DNA of 64,000 bases from Nocardia sp. NBC_01329 (GCF_035956715.1 NZ_CP108381.1:5674001-5738000); one strand, 5' to 3'. Numbered from the stretch's first letter, positions 52,034 to 61,260 are shown. Made by a program: numbers and translations. The notes: generated by a model from the sequence alone, not told the origin.

Positions 52034-53140
52034 TCAGGACTCGTCGGTATCGATACCGGATATCTCCGTGACCGGCGCGAGTTCCAGGCGGACACCGAGC
52101 AACCGGACCGGGCGATCCAGCGGAAAGCGATCCAGTACGCGCAGCGCCGCCTCGACGATGGTGGGGATATCGGTGGTGGGCTCGGGCAGTTTGGACTGTT
52201 TGCTGCGGGTGTAGAAGGTGCTGGTGCGCACGGTGACGGCCACCCGGGTCGCGATACGGCCCGCCGCGGCGATCTCCGCGGCGACCTCCGCCGCCAACCG
52301 GGCGACCTGCGCCCCGATCTCCGCGTGATCCTCGATATCCCGGGGAAAGGTCTCCGACCTGCTGCGCCCCACCGCCGGCGGCGGTTTGGTCACCACCTCG
52401 GTATCCCCGGCACCGCGGCCCATCACCCACAGGTAGGGTCCATTGGCCGGACCGAACTCGGCCGCGAGCCGGGCCCGGTCGGCGGCCATCAGATCGCCGA
52501 CCGTGTGTATTCCCGACTCGGCCAGCCGCGCCGCGATCCGGCTACCGATCCCCCAGAGCGCGTTCGTCGGGCGATGCGCCATCACCGCCGACCAGTTGGC
52601 GGCTGTGAGCCGGAACATCCCCGCGTGCGCTCCCGGCGGGTCGGCCGCGATATCACCGGATTTGCCGACCGATTTGGCGAAACCGGTGGCCAGCTTCGCG
52701 GTGAGTTTGTTGTCGCCGATGCCGATCGCGCAGGTGAGGTCCAGTTCCGCTACGGCGGCTCGGATCGCCCGGGCCAGCTGTTCGGGATCGTCGGTATCGG
52801 CTGCCACGAACGCCTCGTCCCACCCCCAGACCTCCACTTGGTCGGTGAACGAACGCAACCGGGCCATGACCTCCTCGGACGCCTCCTCGTAGCAGGGGAC
52901 ATCCAGAGGCAGGAACACCGCGTCCGGGCATTTACGCGCCGCCGACCGCAATGCCATTCCGGCACGTACGCCGAAAGCCCGTGCCGGGTAGGACGCACAG
53001 GTCACGACCTTGCGCGGTTCCTCCGGGTCGCCGTTCCCGCCCACGATCACCGGCTGCCCCCGCAGTTCGGGATGACGCCGGAACTCGACCGCGGCCTGGA
53101 ACTGGTCGAGGTCTACGTGCAACAGCCATCTGGCCACCAC
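52034..53140 (-). CDS. dinB: Y-family DNA polymerase, DinB2-type
   Basis: Translesion polymerase of 368 residues. The first acidic motif is HVDLDQFQAAVEF; the second, VWGWDEAFVAADTDD, replaces the usual SIDEA. Both changes are, as I recall, characteristic of mycobacterial DinB2/Rv3056 rather than DinB1. The steric-gate position is Gln15 instead of Phe/Tyr; M. smegmatis DinB2 has Leu there and incorporates ribonucleotides. HhH motifs (NALWGIGSRIAARLAESGI) and the little-finger domain follow. No beta-clamp motif is obvious at the C-terminus. No SOS box was seen upstream. Confidence 0.92.
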   Translation of the reverse strand: MVARWLLHVDLDQFQAAVEFRRHPELRGQPVIVGGNGDPEEPRKVVTCASYPARAFGVRAGMALRSAARKCPDAVFLPLDVPCYEEASEEVMARLRSFTDQVEVWGWDEAFVAADTDDPEQLARAIRAAVAELDLTCAIGIGDNKLTAKLATGFAKSVGKSGDIAADPPGAHAGMFRLTAANWSAVMAHRPTNALWGIGSRIAARLAESGIHTVGDLMAADRARLAAEFGPANGPYLWVMGRGAGDTEVVTKPPPAVGRSRSETFPRDIEDHAEIGAQVARLAAEVAAEIAAAGRIATRVAVTVRTSTFYTRSKQSKLPEPTTDIPTIVEAALRVLDRFPLDRPVRLLGVRLELAPVTEISGIDTDES

Positions 53141-53278
53141 TCCGGTCTACTCCACCGGGGTGACAAGAAGGTGGATATCGGGCGCGGGCCTTCGAAATCG
53201 GTGACTACCGTCCCGGGCACCGACCCGCCGCGGACGGCACCGTCGCGCCGAGTCCGGAAGGATCGAGGACGGCGAGCC

Positions 53279-53284
53279 TAGGCT
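53279..53284 (+). promoter_or_regulatory. -10 element of a probable leaderless promoter
   Basis: TAGGCT followed by seven bases and then the GTG at 53292; no Shine-Dalgarno sequence. Confidence 0.45.
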
Positions 53285-53291
53285 GGTTCGT

Positions 53292-56096
53292 GTGGCCGAC
53301 CAGGATGTACGACGGGGCACCCTCGCGCGGCATCTGCGCGCGCGGATCGGTGTGGACGCGGTGGACATCTCCCACCGCCGCCGGGTGGAGTACTCGTCGG
53401 ACGCCTCGAACTACCGGGTGTTACCCGAGGCGGTCGTCTTTCCCCGTGCCGATGCGGAGGTGGCCGCCGTAGTGGAGGTCGCGCGGGCCGAGGGGACGGT
53501 TCTCACCCCGCGTGGCGGTGGCACCTCGGTCGCGGGAAACGCGGTCGGTCCCGGCATCGTCATCGATTTCAGCAGGTATATGACCGGAATCGCCGAGATC
53601 GATCCGCGGCGCCGGACCGCGCGGCTGCAACCGGGTGTCGTGCTGTCGGACCTGCAGCGCCGGGCACGGGAACACGGGCTGCGTTTCGGCCCCGACCCGT
53701 CCACGCAGAACCGCTGCACTCTCGGCGGGATGATCGGCAACAATGCCTGCGGGCCGCATGCCATCGCCTGGGGCCGTACCTCCGACCGGGTCCGGGAGCT
53801 GCGGATCCTCGACGGTACCGGCACGGCTCGGCGGCTCGCGGATTCCTTGGACGCGGTTCCGGGATTGCCGGAGTTCACCGCGAATTCGCTTGCCGTACTC
53901 CGCACCGATCTGGGCCGATTCGACCGGCAGGCATCGGGCTACGGCCTGGAACATCTGCTGCCGGAAAGAGGCGGGTCGGTGGCGGCTTCGTTCGTCGGTG
54001 CCGAGGGCACCTGTGGTGTCCTGCTCGAGGCCGAAGTGGAACTGGTGGAGATCCCGCTCGCGACTCTGCTGGTCGTGCTCGGCTATCCGGACCTGGCGAC
54101 CGCCGCCGACGATATAGCTGCGGTGGTCGCGGTCGCACCGGTCGCGGTGGAGGGTATCGATGCCCGGTTGGTCGAGATGGTGCGGGCGCACGGCCGCCGG
54201 GTCCCCGACCTCCCGCGAGGTACCGGCTGGCTGTTCGTGGAACTGGCCGGGGAGAACGCGGCCGCGACCCATGCCGCCGCCCGGACTCTGTGCGCGGCGG
54301 CCGGAGCCTTGGATACGCGCATCATCGAAGACCCGCGGGCCGCGGCCGCGCTGTGGCGTATCCGGGCCGACGGGGCGGGTCTGGCCGGCCGGACCCGTGA
54401 CGGCGAGCCGGCCTGGCCGGGCTGGGAGGACGCGGCGGTTCCACCTGCCCGGCTCGGTGCCTACCTCCGCGATTTCGAGGACCTTACGCGCGAGCACAAG
54501 GTCGAGGGATTGCTCTACGGGCATATCGGTGACGGCTGTATCCATGTGCGCCTGGATCTGCCCATAGCCGCCGCACCGGAGCGGTTCCGGGCATTTCTGA
54601 CCGACGCGGCGCATCTGGTGGTGGGCCACGGGGGTTCGCTCAGTGGTGAGCACGGTGACGGCCGGGCTCGTTCGGAATTGTTGGAGATCATGTACTCGCC
54701 CGAGGCGCGCGCGGTGTTCGCCGGTTACAAGGCGTTGTTCGATCCCGCGAACATTTTCAATCCGGGTGTTCTGGTGGAGCCGCGCCCACTCGACGCCGAT
54801 CTGCGACTGGTGGGCCTGCCGCCGTTGCCGCGGGCCCGTGGGTTCGCGTTCGGCAGCGATGCGGGGGATCTGTCGACCGCGGTGCACCGCTGTGTCGGGG
54901 TGGGCAAATGCCGGGCCGATACGCGGGCGACAGGCGGTTTCATGTGCCCCTCGTACCTGGCGACGGCCGACGAGAAGGACACCACGCGGGGCCGGGCGCG
55001 GGTGTTGCAAGAGGTAGTCCGGGGCGACCTGGACTGGTCCGCGCCCGAAGTGGCCGAATCGCTGGATCTGTGTCTTTCCTGTCGCGCCTGCGGGACGGAT
55101 TGCCCGGCGGGGGTCGATATGGCGACCTATAAGTCCGAGACCCTGTACCGCCGCTATCGTCGGCGGCTGCGTCCCCGCGACCACTACACGCTGGGCCGGC
55201 TCCCGCGCTGGCTCTCCGGGGCGACCCGGGTGCCGTGGCTGGTCAACGCCTTGGCGGGGGCCGGACCGTTGCGCAGGCTGGGTATGCGGGCGGCCGGGGT
55301 CGATCCGCGCCGCGACGTACCGGAGCTCGCACCGCGTTCGTTCCGGCGGATCTGGCAGGAATCGGAAAACCAGCAGGTAGCGGAAGCGAACGCGTCGACC
55401 GTAATGCTCTGGGTGGATACTTTCACCGATGCCTTCGACCCGGAGATAGCGCTGGCTGCTGTCCGACTGCTCAATTCCCTCGGATACCGCGTTGTCGTGC
55501 CCCGCCGTCGGGTGTGCTGCGGGCTGACCTGGATCAGCACCGGGCAACTGAGCGGTGCCCGGACGCGATTACGTGCCACGCTCGGCGCGCTGGAGGACCA
55601 TGTGCGGGCCGGTGGGCTGGTGGTCGGTCTCGAACCCTCCTGTACGGCCGTGCTGCGGGCCGATCTGCCCGAACTGCTGCCCGAGGATCCGCGTTCCGCA
55701 CCGGTCGCGGCGGCGGTGCGCACGCTCGCCGAGTTCCTGACCGCGCAACCGGACTGGCGGCCACCGAGTCTCGCGGGCACGTCGATGGTGGTGCAGCCGC
55801 ACTGTCACCATTATTCGGTCCTGGGTTTCGAGGCCGATCGCCGAATATTCGCCCAAATGGGGGTGAATGTGACCGAGGTTGCAGGATGTTGCGGTCTGGC
55901 CGGCAATTTCGGAATGCAGAAAGGGCATTACGAGATATCGGCGGCGGTGGCGGCCAACGGAATACTGCCGGCGATCGACAATGCCGGGCCGGATGCGGTC
56001 GTTGTCGCCGACGGATTCTCCTGTCGCACTCAGACCGCCCACCTGACCGCGCGTCGCGGTAGGCATCTGGCGCAGATTCTGCTGCGGGACAATTGA
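53292..56096 (+). CDS. FAD-linked oxidase fused to Fe-S/CCG subunit
   Basis: Fusion of 934 residues. The N-terminal FAD-binding domain (PCMH type) has LTPRGGGTSVAGNAVGPG and the C-terminal FAD oxidase half has LLYGHIGDGCIHVRLDLP and GEHGDGRARSEL. Residues about 535-620 carry two Fe-S clusters (CVGVGKCR and FMCP, then CLSCRACGTDCP). The C-terminal CCG domains hold RVCCGLTW and AGCCGLAGNF. This is the layout of D-2-hydroxyacid dehydrogenases such as D-lactate or D-2-hydroxyglutarate dehydrogenase (YdiJ-like), feeding electrons to the quinone pool. Substrate inferred only to class. Confidence 0.9.
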   Translation: MADQDVRRGTLARHLRARIGVDAVDISHRRRVEYSSDASNYRVLPEAVVFPRADAEVAAVVEVARAEGTVLTPRGGGTSVAGNAVGPGIVIDFSRYMTGIAEIDPRRRTARLQPGVVLSDLQRRAREHGLRFGPDPSTQNRCTLGGMIGNNACGPHAIAWGRTSDRVRELRILDGTGTARRLADSLDAVPGLPEFTANSLAVLRTDLGRFDRQASGYGLEHLLPERGGSVAASFVGAEGTCGVLLEAEVELVEIPLATLLVVLGYPDLATAADDIAAVVAVAPVAVEGIDARLVEMVRAHGRRVPDLPRGTGWLFVELAGENAAATHAAARTLCAAAGALDTRIIEDPRAAAALWRIRADGAGLAGRTRDGEPAWPGWEDAAVPPARLGAYLRDFEDLTREHKVEGLLYGHIGDGCIHVRLDLPIAAAPERFRAFLTDAAHLVVGHGGSLSGEHGDGRARSELLEIMYSPEARAVFAGYKALFDPANIFNPGVLVEPRPLDADLRLVGLPPLPRARGFAFGSDAGDLSTAVHRCVGVGKCRADTRATGGFMCPSYLATADEKDTTRGRARVLQEVVRGDLDWSAPEVAESLDLCLSCRACGTDCPAGVDMATYKSETLYRRYRRRLRPRDHYTLGRLPRWLSGATRVPWLVNALAGAGPLRRLGMRAAGVDPRRDVPELAPRSFRRIWQESENQQVAEANASTVMLWVDTFTDAFDPEIALAAVRLLNSLGYRVVVPRRRVCCGLTWISTGQLSGARTRLRATLGALEDHVRAGGLVVGLEPSCTAVLRADLPELLPEDPRSAPVAAAVRTLAEFLTAQPDWRPPSLAGTSMVVQPHCHHYSVLGFEADRRIFAQMGVNVTEVAGCCGLAGNFGMQKGHYEISAAVAANGILPAIDNAGPDAVVVADGFSCRTQTAHLTARRGRHLAQILLRDN

Positions 56097-56167
56097 TTTC
56101 CCTGGTACGGCGGCGCGCTATCGCCGGGGGCGGCCGATCGTGTATCGGCGGCCTCGCCCGGAAACGA

Positions 56168-56272
56168 TCAACTTCCGGAAGGAATGCTCCCGGGCGGAAT
56201 CTCGTATCCGGAGCTGCCGGCGAAAACCGCCCCCCACAGATCGAGTAGCCAATTGAGTGCCTCGGTGATCAT
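56168..56272 (-). CDS. 34-residue small protein
   Basis: An ORF of 35 codons with an ideal ribosome site: GGAGG, five bases, ATG. It encodes MITEALNWLLDLWGAVFAGS and then SGYEIPPGSIPSGS. The first half is an amphipathic or membrane-associating helix rich in Leu and Trp; the tail is Pro/Ser/Gly-rich. It lies alone in the gap between the FAD oxidase and the AlkA-like gene, on the opposite strand. No family recognised. Confidence 0.6.
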   Translation of the reverse strand: MITEALNWLLDLWGAVFAGSSGYEIPPGSIPSGS

Positions 56273-56368
56273 AGAAACCTCCAGTCACGACAGAATTCGG
56301 ATATTTGCTCGGCTGCGATTTCATCGTCGTGCAATGCGACACCGTTACCCGCGACAGCGCACAATGAC

Positions 56369-57316
56369 ATGGTGCCTGTCCGAACAGCGGGAACCACCGA
56401 CGACGCGTGGGCGACCCGGACTCTGTCCGCCGCCGCACCGGTCCACCTCGCCCATACTCTCGCGCCGTTGCGCCGGGGGCCGGGCGACCCGTGCCACCAG
56501 ATCACTCCGGACGGAGCGCACTGGCACACCTCCCGGATGCCGACCGGACCGGTCACCTACCGGCTGGTCCAGGACGATCCGGCCACTGTCACCGCGGATG
56601 CCTGGGGTGCGGGCGCCGCGGAGTTCCTCGACGGGCTGGATCGAATGCTGTGCCTGGACGAAAAGGTCGACGATTTCGTCGCCGTCCATCCCACGGTGGC
56701 GGCCGCGCATCAGCGGCACCCCGGGCTGCGGATGCTGCGCACCGGCCGGGTACTCGAAGCGCTGATCCCCGCGATCCTGGAGCAGAAGGTGACGATCGTT
56801 TCCGCTCACGCGGCGTGGCGTCGCCTGGTGCACAGTTTCGGTAGCCCGCCGCCCGGCCCGGCTCCGGCGGGAATGCGGGTGCCGCCCGACGCGGCGACCT
56901 GGAGCCGGATCCCCTCATGGAGCTTCCACCGTGCGAATGTAGGGCCGCAGCGCTGGCAGACCGTCGTACGGGCGGCTCGCGTCGCCGACTCGCTGGAGCG
57001 AACGGCAGCCCTGCCCTCGGGTGAGGCCGCGCGCCGCCTTCGCACGATCCCCGGGATAGGGGAGTGGACGGCAGCGGAAACGGCGCAGCGTGCTTTCGGT
57101 GACGCCGACGCGCTCTCGGTGGGTGATTTCCATCTGGCGTCTATCGTCGGTTGGACCCTGCTCGGGCGCGATATCGACGACGCGGAGATGGTCGAGTACC
57201 TCGAACCGGTACGTCCACATCGATACCGCACCATCCGTCTCCTGGAGGTCAGCGGGCAGGCCCGTAAGCCGCGATTCGGCCCTCGCGCTCCGATCACCGA
57301 CCACCGCCGTCGCTGA
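56369..57316 (+). CDS. DNA-3-methyladenine glycosylase II family (AlkA-like)
   Basis: Base-excision repair glycosylase, 315 residues. The HhH-GPD motif is at about residues 220-260 (LRTIPGIGEWTAAETAQRAF, then the catalytic Asp in LSVGDFHLAS). Upstream, VLEALIPAILEQKVTIVSAH matches the family's helix before the HhH. It presumably removes alkylated purines. The ATG at 56369 lacks a clear Shine-Dalgarno sequence. Confidence 0.87.
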   Translation: MVPVRTAGTTDDAWATRTLSAAAPVHLAHTLAPLRRGPGDPCHQITPDGAHWHTSRMPTGPVTYRLVQDDPATVTADAWGAGAAEFLDGLDRMLCLDEKVDDFVAVHPTVAAAHQRHPGLRMLRTGRVLEALIPAILEQKVTIVSAHAAWRRLVHSFGSPPPGPAPAGMRVPPDAATWSRIPSWSFHRANVGPQRWQTVVRAARVADSLERTAALPSGEAARRLRTIPGIGEWTAAETAQRAFGDADALSVGDFHLASIVGWTLLGRDIDDAEMVEYLEPVRPHRYRTIRLLEVSGQARKPRFGPRAPITDHRRR

Positions 57317-57404
57317 GTCGGTAACGGGATTCACGGTTGCGGAGATCGGGAGTTCCCGCTCCGGCGGGCCGGTGATCGGCCGGTACAGCAGCGAGATCCG
57401 GCTT

Positions 57405-57605
57405 CTACTGGAGGGCGCGATTGTCCAGAACGCAGCGTCCCGAATCCACAAGGGTGGCTCGGGCCCGCCGGCGGACCCGGCACTCGTCGACGGTGCAGTC
57501 CAGGTGCAACTGCATTGCCGAATGGGCTTGTTCGGGGGTCATCACGCCGGGATCGTCACCGCAAGCGAGCAGGGTGGGGATCGGGGCGTCCAGATTCAAC
57601 CGCAT
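57405..57605 (-). CDS. Small conserved-looking hypothetical protein
   Basis: Product of 66 residues from the ATG at 57605, seven bases after AAGGAGG. The sequence MRLNLDAPIPTLLACGDDPG followed by a HLDCTVDECRVRR segment has three cysteines and many charges, suggesting a small folded or metal-binding protein. I do not recognise a named family. Convergent with the glycosylase gene, stops 88 bp apart. Confidence 0.65.
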   Translation of the reverse strand: MRLNLDAPIPTLLACGDDPGVMTPEQAHSAMQLHLDCTVDECRVRRRARATLVDSGRCVLDNRALQ

Positions 57606-57883
57606 CACACGACCTCCTTATGAACCCGCGGTCGACACCTGTTGTCCGCGGTGGTTTTCCGGGTGTGCACATACGACCAACAGCTCACCATAGGCCGAGA
57701 ACGGCGCATATGGTGTGAGATTCGGCGACTTTGCCGGTACCGAGTTGCGAATTTCTTGTAGACGGGTGTAAACCCAGCTCCGCCGACGCGACGCGTAGCA
57801 TCGCGCTACATGCTGATGGCGCGCTGCGTCGGGGCCCTGGACACGAAACACAGCGATATGCGCGGCGGTGAAGGAGAACCTGG

Positions 57884-58120
57884 ATGAGCATCGACAACGG
57901 TACGAATGTGGATCTTTCCGGCGCCCGCTGGGTGAGCGGTGCGACCGGTGTGGGTGCCGGTGTGCCGGGGACCCACAATGTGGAGATCGCGATGCTCGCC
58001 GAGGGGCATGTCGGGATGCGCGACGGAAAGAATCCCGAAGGGCCGGTTCTGGTCTTCACGCCGGGCGAATGGGCCGCATTCACCGCGGGTGTACGTGACG
58101 GCGAGTTCGACCGTCCCTGA
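57884..58120 (+). CDS. DUF397 domain protein
   Basis: Product of 78 residues. DUF397 hallmarks: a small domain with VDLSGARWVSG near the start, HNVEIAMLAEGHVGMRDGK in the middle and VFTPGEWAAFTAGVRDGEFD at the end. DUF397 genes are normally next to an XRE regulator and are thought to work as its partner; none is adjacent here, and the XRE gene at 34.8-36.0 kb is far away. The ATG follows GGAG. Confidence 0.82.
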   Translation: MSIDNGTNVDLSGARWVSGATGVGAGVPGTHNVEIAMLAEGHVGMRDGKNPEGPVLVFTPGEWAAFTAGVRDGEFDRP

Positions 58121-58593
58121 TCCCGGTCGGCGGAGTTGCTGTAGGGCCTCAGAACTCGTGTCGGAATCTCAAAATGTTTGTCGGTGACATGACGGATCCG
58201 ACATCACTGTGAGATTTCTGCTCCTTGCGCTGGTCCGACCGGGGCCGCCGGTGTCGCCGGTTGCGGTCCGAGCGGGGAGGTACCCTGTGCGATCTCGACC
58301 GGAGCGACTGATCCCGCGCAAAACGACTCGTTGAGCAGAAGCGGATTGTGTACTCTCCCCACGTGCGTTCCTGACAGTATCGGTCCCCGCGTACGCGGCA
58401 TGCAGCCTTGTGGGTGAAAACTGTCTCTGATCAGGACGCCGATGTTCGTTTCCTGCTTCCCCACTCCTCGCGCGCGGCCATTTCAGCCTCGTCCCCGGTG
58501 CGCTGCCGATTCCTGCCCGTGGACCCCCTCTCCCAACCCGGCATGCTCGTCGTCCACTGATATGGCAGACCGAACCCCTACCGAGGAAGCCTG
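58121..58593. other. 473-bp intergenic region
   Basis: Holds a nested stem-loop at 58165-58216, then a stretch with an open minus-strand frame (58204-58464) without a ribosome site or recognisable protein. Nothing else supported. Confidence 0.4.
58165..58216 (+). terminator. Nested stem-loop after the DUF397 gene
   Basis: Outer arms AATCTCA / TGAGATT and inner arms TGTCGG / CCGACA, separated by short internal loops of 7 and 6 nt. It begins 45 bp after the DUF397 stop; terminator or structured RNA. Confidence 0.4.
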
Positions 58594-59376
58594 ATGATCA
58601 ATACTCGCCTGGCCGGCCGGACCGTCCTGGTCACCGGCGGTTCCGGCAATATCGGCGCAGCGATCAGTCGCGCGTTCGCCGCCCAGGGGGCACGCGTAGC
58701 GATCCACTACCTCGACCAAGATCCTCCAGCCCCGGCCGGCACCGAATGGGCCCACCTCACTCCCACTGCAGAGGAGGCGGACAAACTCGCGAACGAATTG
58801 GGCAACGACTCCTTCGCCGTCAGCGCCGACCTGTCCGAACCGGACGGCGCGATCCGGCTGGTGGGTGCGGTCGCCGCCCGCACCGGCACGATCAATGTCC
58901 TGGTCAACAACGCCGCACACTGCGAAACACCGGACACCGTCGACACGTTGACCCATGCGTCGATGGAGCGCCACTATCGGGTGAACGCCGTCGCCCCCGC
59001 GGTCCTCACTGCCGAGGTGGCACGACTACATCGCGGAGACGACCCGTTGAGCATCATCAACATCACCACCGACGCCGCCCGAGCCTTCCCCGGCCAGACC
59101 GGCTACGGCACATCCAAGGCGGCGCTGGAAGCACTCACCCGCTCCACCGCCCTGGACCTCGCACCGCGCGGCATCCGCGTGAACGCCGTCGCCCCGGGCC
59201 CTGTCCAGACCGGCTGGATGGACGAAAACATCCTCGCGCAGGCGAGGGAGATCGTGCCGATGGGCCAGGTGGGGGAGCCGGACGATATCGCTGACGCGGT
59301 GGTGTATCTGGCGTCCCACCAGGCCCGCTGGGTCACCGGACAGATTCTGCAGGTAGCCGGCGGACACGCTCTCTGA
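58594..59376 (+). CDS. Short-chain dehydrogenase/reductase
   Basis: NAD(P)-dependent oxidoreductase, 260 residues. The nucleotide-binding motif is TGGSGNIG, the structural motif NNAA, and the catalytic YGTSKAA is present. Thirteen residues before the Tyr, where SDRs carry the catalytic Ser, there is Thr (in INITTDAA). The C-terminus ends QILQVAGGHAL, typical of FabG-like members. The ATG follows GAGGAAG. The substrate is unknown; ene-reductase and RidA genes lie nearby. Confidence 0.87.
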   Translation: MINTRLAGRTVLVTGGSGNIGAAISRAFAAQGARVAIHYLDQDPPAPAGTEWAHLTPTAEEADKLANELGNDSFAVSADLSEPDGAIRLVGAVAARTGTINVLVNNAAHCETPDTVDTLTHASMERHYRVNAVAPAVLTAEVARLHRGDDPLSIINITTDAARAFPGQTGYGTSKAALEALTRSTALDLAPRGIRVNAVAPGPVQTGWMDENILAQAREIVPMGQVGEPDDIADAVVYLASHQARWVTGQILQVAGGHAL

Positions 59377-59723
59377 CTGTGTCGGCCACCGGCCCCGACC
59401 AGGCCACGTTCATGACATCCACGGAAAACGAGTACTCGGCAGAAGGGGGCGGGACCATCACACGGTTGACCGCCGACGAAAAGGACTGACGCCCAACATC
59501 CACAGGCCGGTCCGGGGTGCTCGATGCCTGGCGCGCACCCCGGACCGAGCTGAAGAAATGCCATCGATCTGAGACACCTACCGCGGACCGCAACGTGAGA
59601 CAACCCGAAAGCGACCAGGTCAGCGGGCCGCCCGATGTCACGAATTCTGAGGCCCGCTGCCGCTGTGCGTTGCGGTGCCGCGACCCCGCTACCGCAGGTG
59701 ATCCGAGGCGGTAGACCGATAAC
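59377..59723. other. Intergenic region with strong terminator
   Basis: Between the convergent SDR and ene-reductase genes. The main feature is the 13-bp hairpin at 59508-59547. A 25-codon frame at 59412-59489 (start MTSTENEYSAEGG) has no good ribosome site and is not called. Confidence 0.5.
59508..59547. terminator. Hairpin terminator, 13-bp stem
   Basis: CGGTCCGGGGTGC (59508-59520) pairs perfectly with GCACCCCGGACCG (59535-59547) across a 14-nt loop. Confidence 0.7.
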
Positions 59724-60812
59724 TCATATCCGGGCGGCCTGTAGCGCGGGATAGTCGGTGTAGCCCTCGGCGCCGCCGCCGTAGACCAGGTCGCGGGCAT
59801 GTTCGCTGATCGGGGCGCCGGAAGCGAACCTGGCGGGCAGGTCGGGGTTGGCGATGAAGAGCCGCCCGAACGAGAAGATGTCGGCCAGCCCGGTGTCCAG
59901 CACTTTTTCGCCCGCGTCCCGCGTTGTGGGGGCCGGGCCGTTGAAGTTCGCGATGAGCGTGCCCGACCAGCGCGGGCGGAGGTCGGCAAGGGCCGCGTAC
60001 TCGCCGCGTTCGATCACATGGAGGTAGGCGAGGCCGAGCGGGTCGAGGGTGTCCACGAGGGCACGGTAGGTGCCCTGCGGATCCTGCTCGTCTATCTCGT
60101 TTTCCGGGTTGTCCGGTGAGATGCGCAGGCCTACCCGTTCGGCGCCGATTTCGGTCGCGACGGCCGTGACGATATCGACGGCCAGTCGGAGCCGACCGTT
60201 GCGTGAACCACCGTAGCGGTCGGTCCGCCGGTTGGTGTTCTCCGCCAGGAACTGCTGGATCAGGTAGCCGTTCGCGCCGTGGATCTCGACTCCGTCGAAT
60301 CCGGCCGCGATGGCGCTGCGCGCCTCGGCGGCGAAGTCCGCGACCGTGTCGTCGGCTTCGGCGGTCGTCATCGCTCGCGGCGTCACATGATCTACCGGCC
60401 CCTGGGCGGTGAAGATCTGCGAGCCGGTGATCCGTTCGGGCGAGGGCGCCAGCGGGGTCGCGCCACCCGGCAGAATCAGCGGGTGGGTCATCCGGCCGAC
60501 ATGCCACAGCTGGGCGAAAATGCGCCCACCCGCTGCGTGTACCGCATCGGTCACCTCGCGCCAGCCCGCTACCTGCGCGTCATCGACGAGCCCGGGGATG
60601 CCGGGGCCACCCTTGCCGAGGATGTTGGGGTAGATGCCTTCGGTGACGATCAATCCGGCGCCCGCGCGCTGTGCGTAGTAGTCCTTGGTGAGCGGGTTCG
60701 GTACGCCGGTGGAATCGTCCGCGCGCCCCCTGGTCATCGGGGCCATCGCGATCCGGTTCGGCAGGTCGAGCGCGCCGCGCCGGTAGGGACGTAGCAAAGG
60801 GCTGTCGGACAT
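59724..60812 (-). CDS. Old yellow enzyme family ene-reductase
   Basis: FMN-dependent alkene reductase of 362 residues from the ATG at 60812, after AAGGAAG. Family marks are PNRIAMAPMTRGRAD at the N-terminus, LWHVGRMTHP, the substrate-binding pair in VEIHGANGYLIQQFL and the FMN-phosphate region SFGRLFIANPDL. It reduces activated C=C bonds using NAD(P)H. Thirty-one bp separate it from the RidA gene upstream on the same strand, and a MarR regulator is divergent. Confidence 0.92.
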   Translation of the reverse strand: MSDSPLLRPYRRGALDLPNRIAMAPMTRGRADDSTGVPNPLTKDYYAQRAGAGLIVTEGIYPNILGKGGPGIPGLVDDAQVAGWREVTDAVHAAGGRIFAQLWHVGRMTHPLILPGGATPLAPSPERITGSQIFTAQGPVDHVTPRAMTTAEADDTVADFAAEARSAIAAGFDGVEIHGANGYLIQQFLAENTNRRTDRYGGSRNGRLRLAVDIVTAVATEIGAERVGLRISPDNPENEIDEQDPQGTYRALVDTLDPLGLAYLHVIERGEYAALADLRPRWSGTLIANFNGPAPTTRDAGEKVLDTGLADIFSFGRLFIANPDLPARFASGAPISEHARDLVYGGGAEGYTDYPALQAARI

Positions 60813-60843
60813 TGGTCTTCCTTTCACAGGTGCGGAACGCGGG

Positions 60844-61239
60844 TCAGCGGGCGAGGGCGGTGACTTCTACTTCGATCTGCCAGTCGGGCTGGGCGAGGGA
60901 GGACACCTCGAGCAAGGTGTCGGCGGGGTAGGGCTCGCTGAGGAACTCCCCGCGCAGCGCAATGACCTTGTCCAGGTTCGCGGCCATGTCGGTGACGAAG
61001 ATGCCGACCTTCACGACGTCGTTCAGGTCGGCGCCTGCCTGTTCCAGTACCCGCCGGATGTTGACGAACGCCTGACGTCCCTGTGCCAGGAAGTCGTCGG
61101 AGACCGTGCGCCCCCGCTCGTCGATGCCTGCCTGTCCGGATACGTGGATCAGGCCGTTCGCCTTGATGGCCTGTGAGATCTTGTACGGCTCGTACCAGTC
61201 GGGTGTGGTGGCGATCTTCTCGGCGCGCTGTGCGGTCAT
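60844..61239 (-). CDS. RidA/YjgF family protein
   Basis: Product of 131 residues. The RidA trimer fold is marked by LIHVSGQAGIDERGRTV, FVNIRRVLEQAGADLNDVVK and VEVTALAR at the end. RidA enzymes deaminate reactive enamine/imine intermediates, although members lacking the usual Arg have other roles. First gene of a two-gene operon with the ene-reductase, under the MarR-type operators in the divergent promoter region. The start ATG at 61239 follows GAGAGGGAG. Confidence 0.88.
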   Translation of the reverse strand: MTAQRAEKIATTPDWYEPYKISQAIKANGLIHVSGQAGIDERGRTVSDDFLAQGRQAFVNIRRVLEQAGADLNDVVKVGIFVTDMAANLDKVIALRGEFLSEPYPADTLLEVSSLAQPDWQIEVEVTALAR

Positions 61240-61260
61240 GGCGAACTCCCTCTCAGAGTC

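Noticed and set aside
58204..58464. 86-codon minus-strand frame between the DUF397 and SDR genes
   Set aside because: No recognisable family and no convincing ribosome binding site; its end overlaps the stem-loop.
59412..59489. 25-codon ORF after the SDR gene
   Set aside because: The peptide is hydrophilic and plausible, but there is no Shine-Dalgarno sequence and no conservation evidence.
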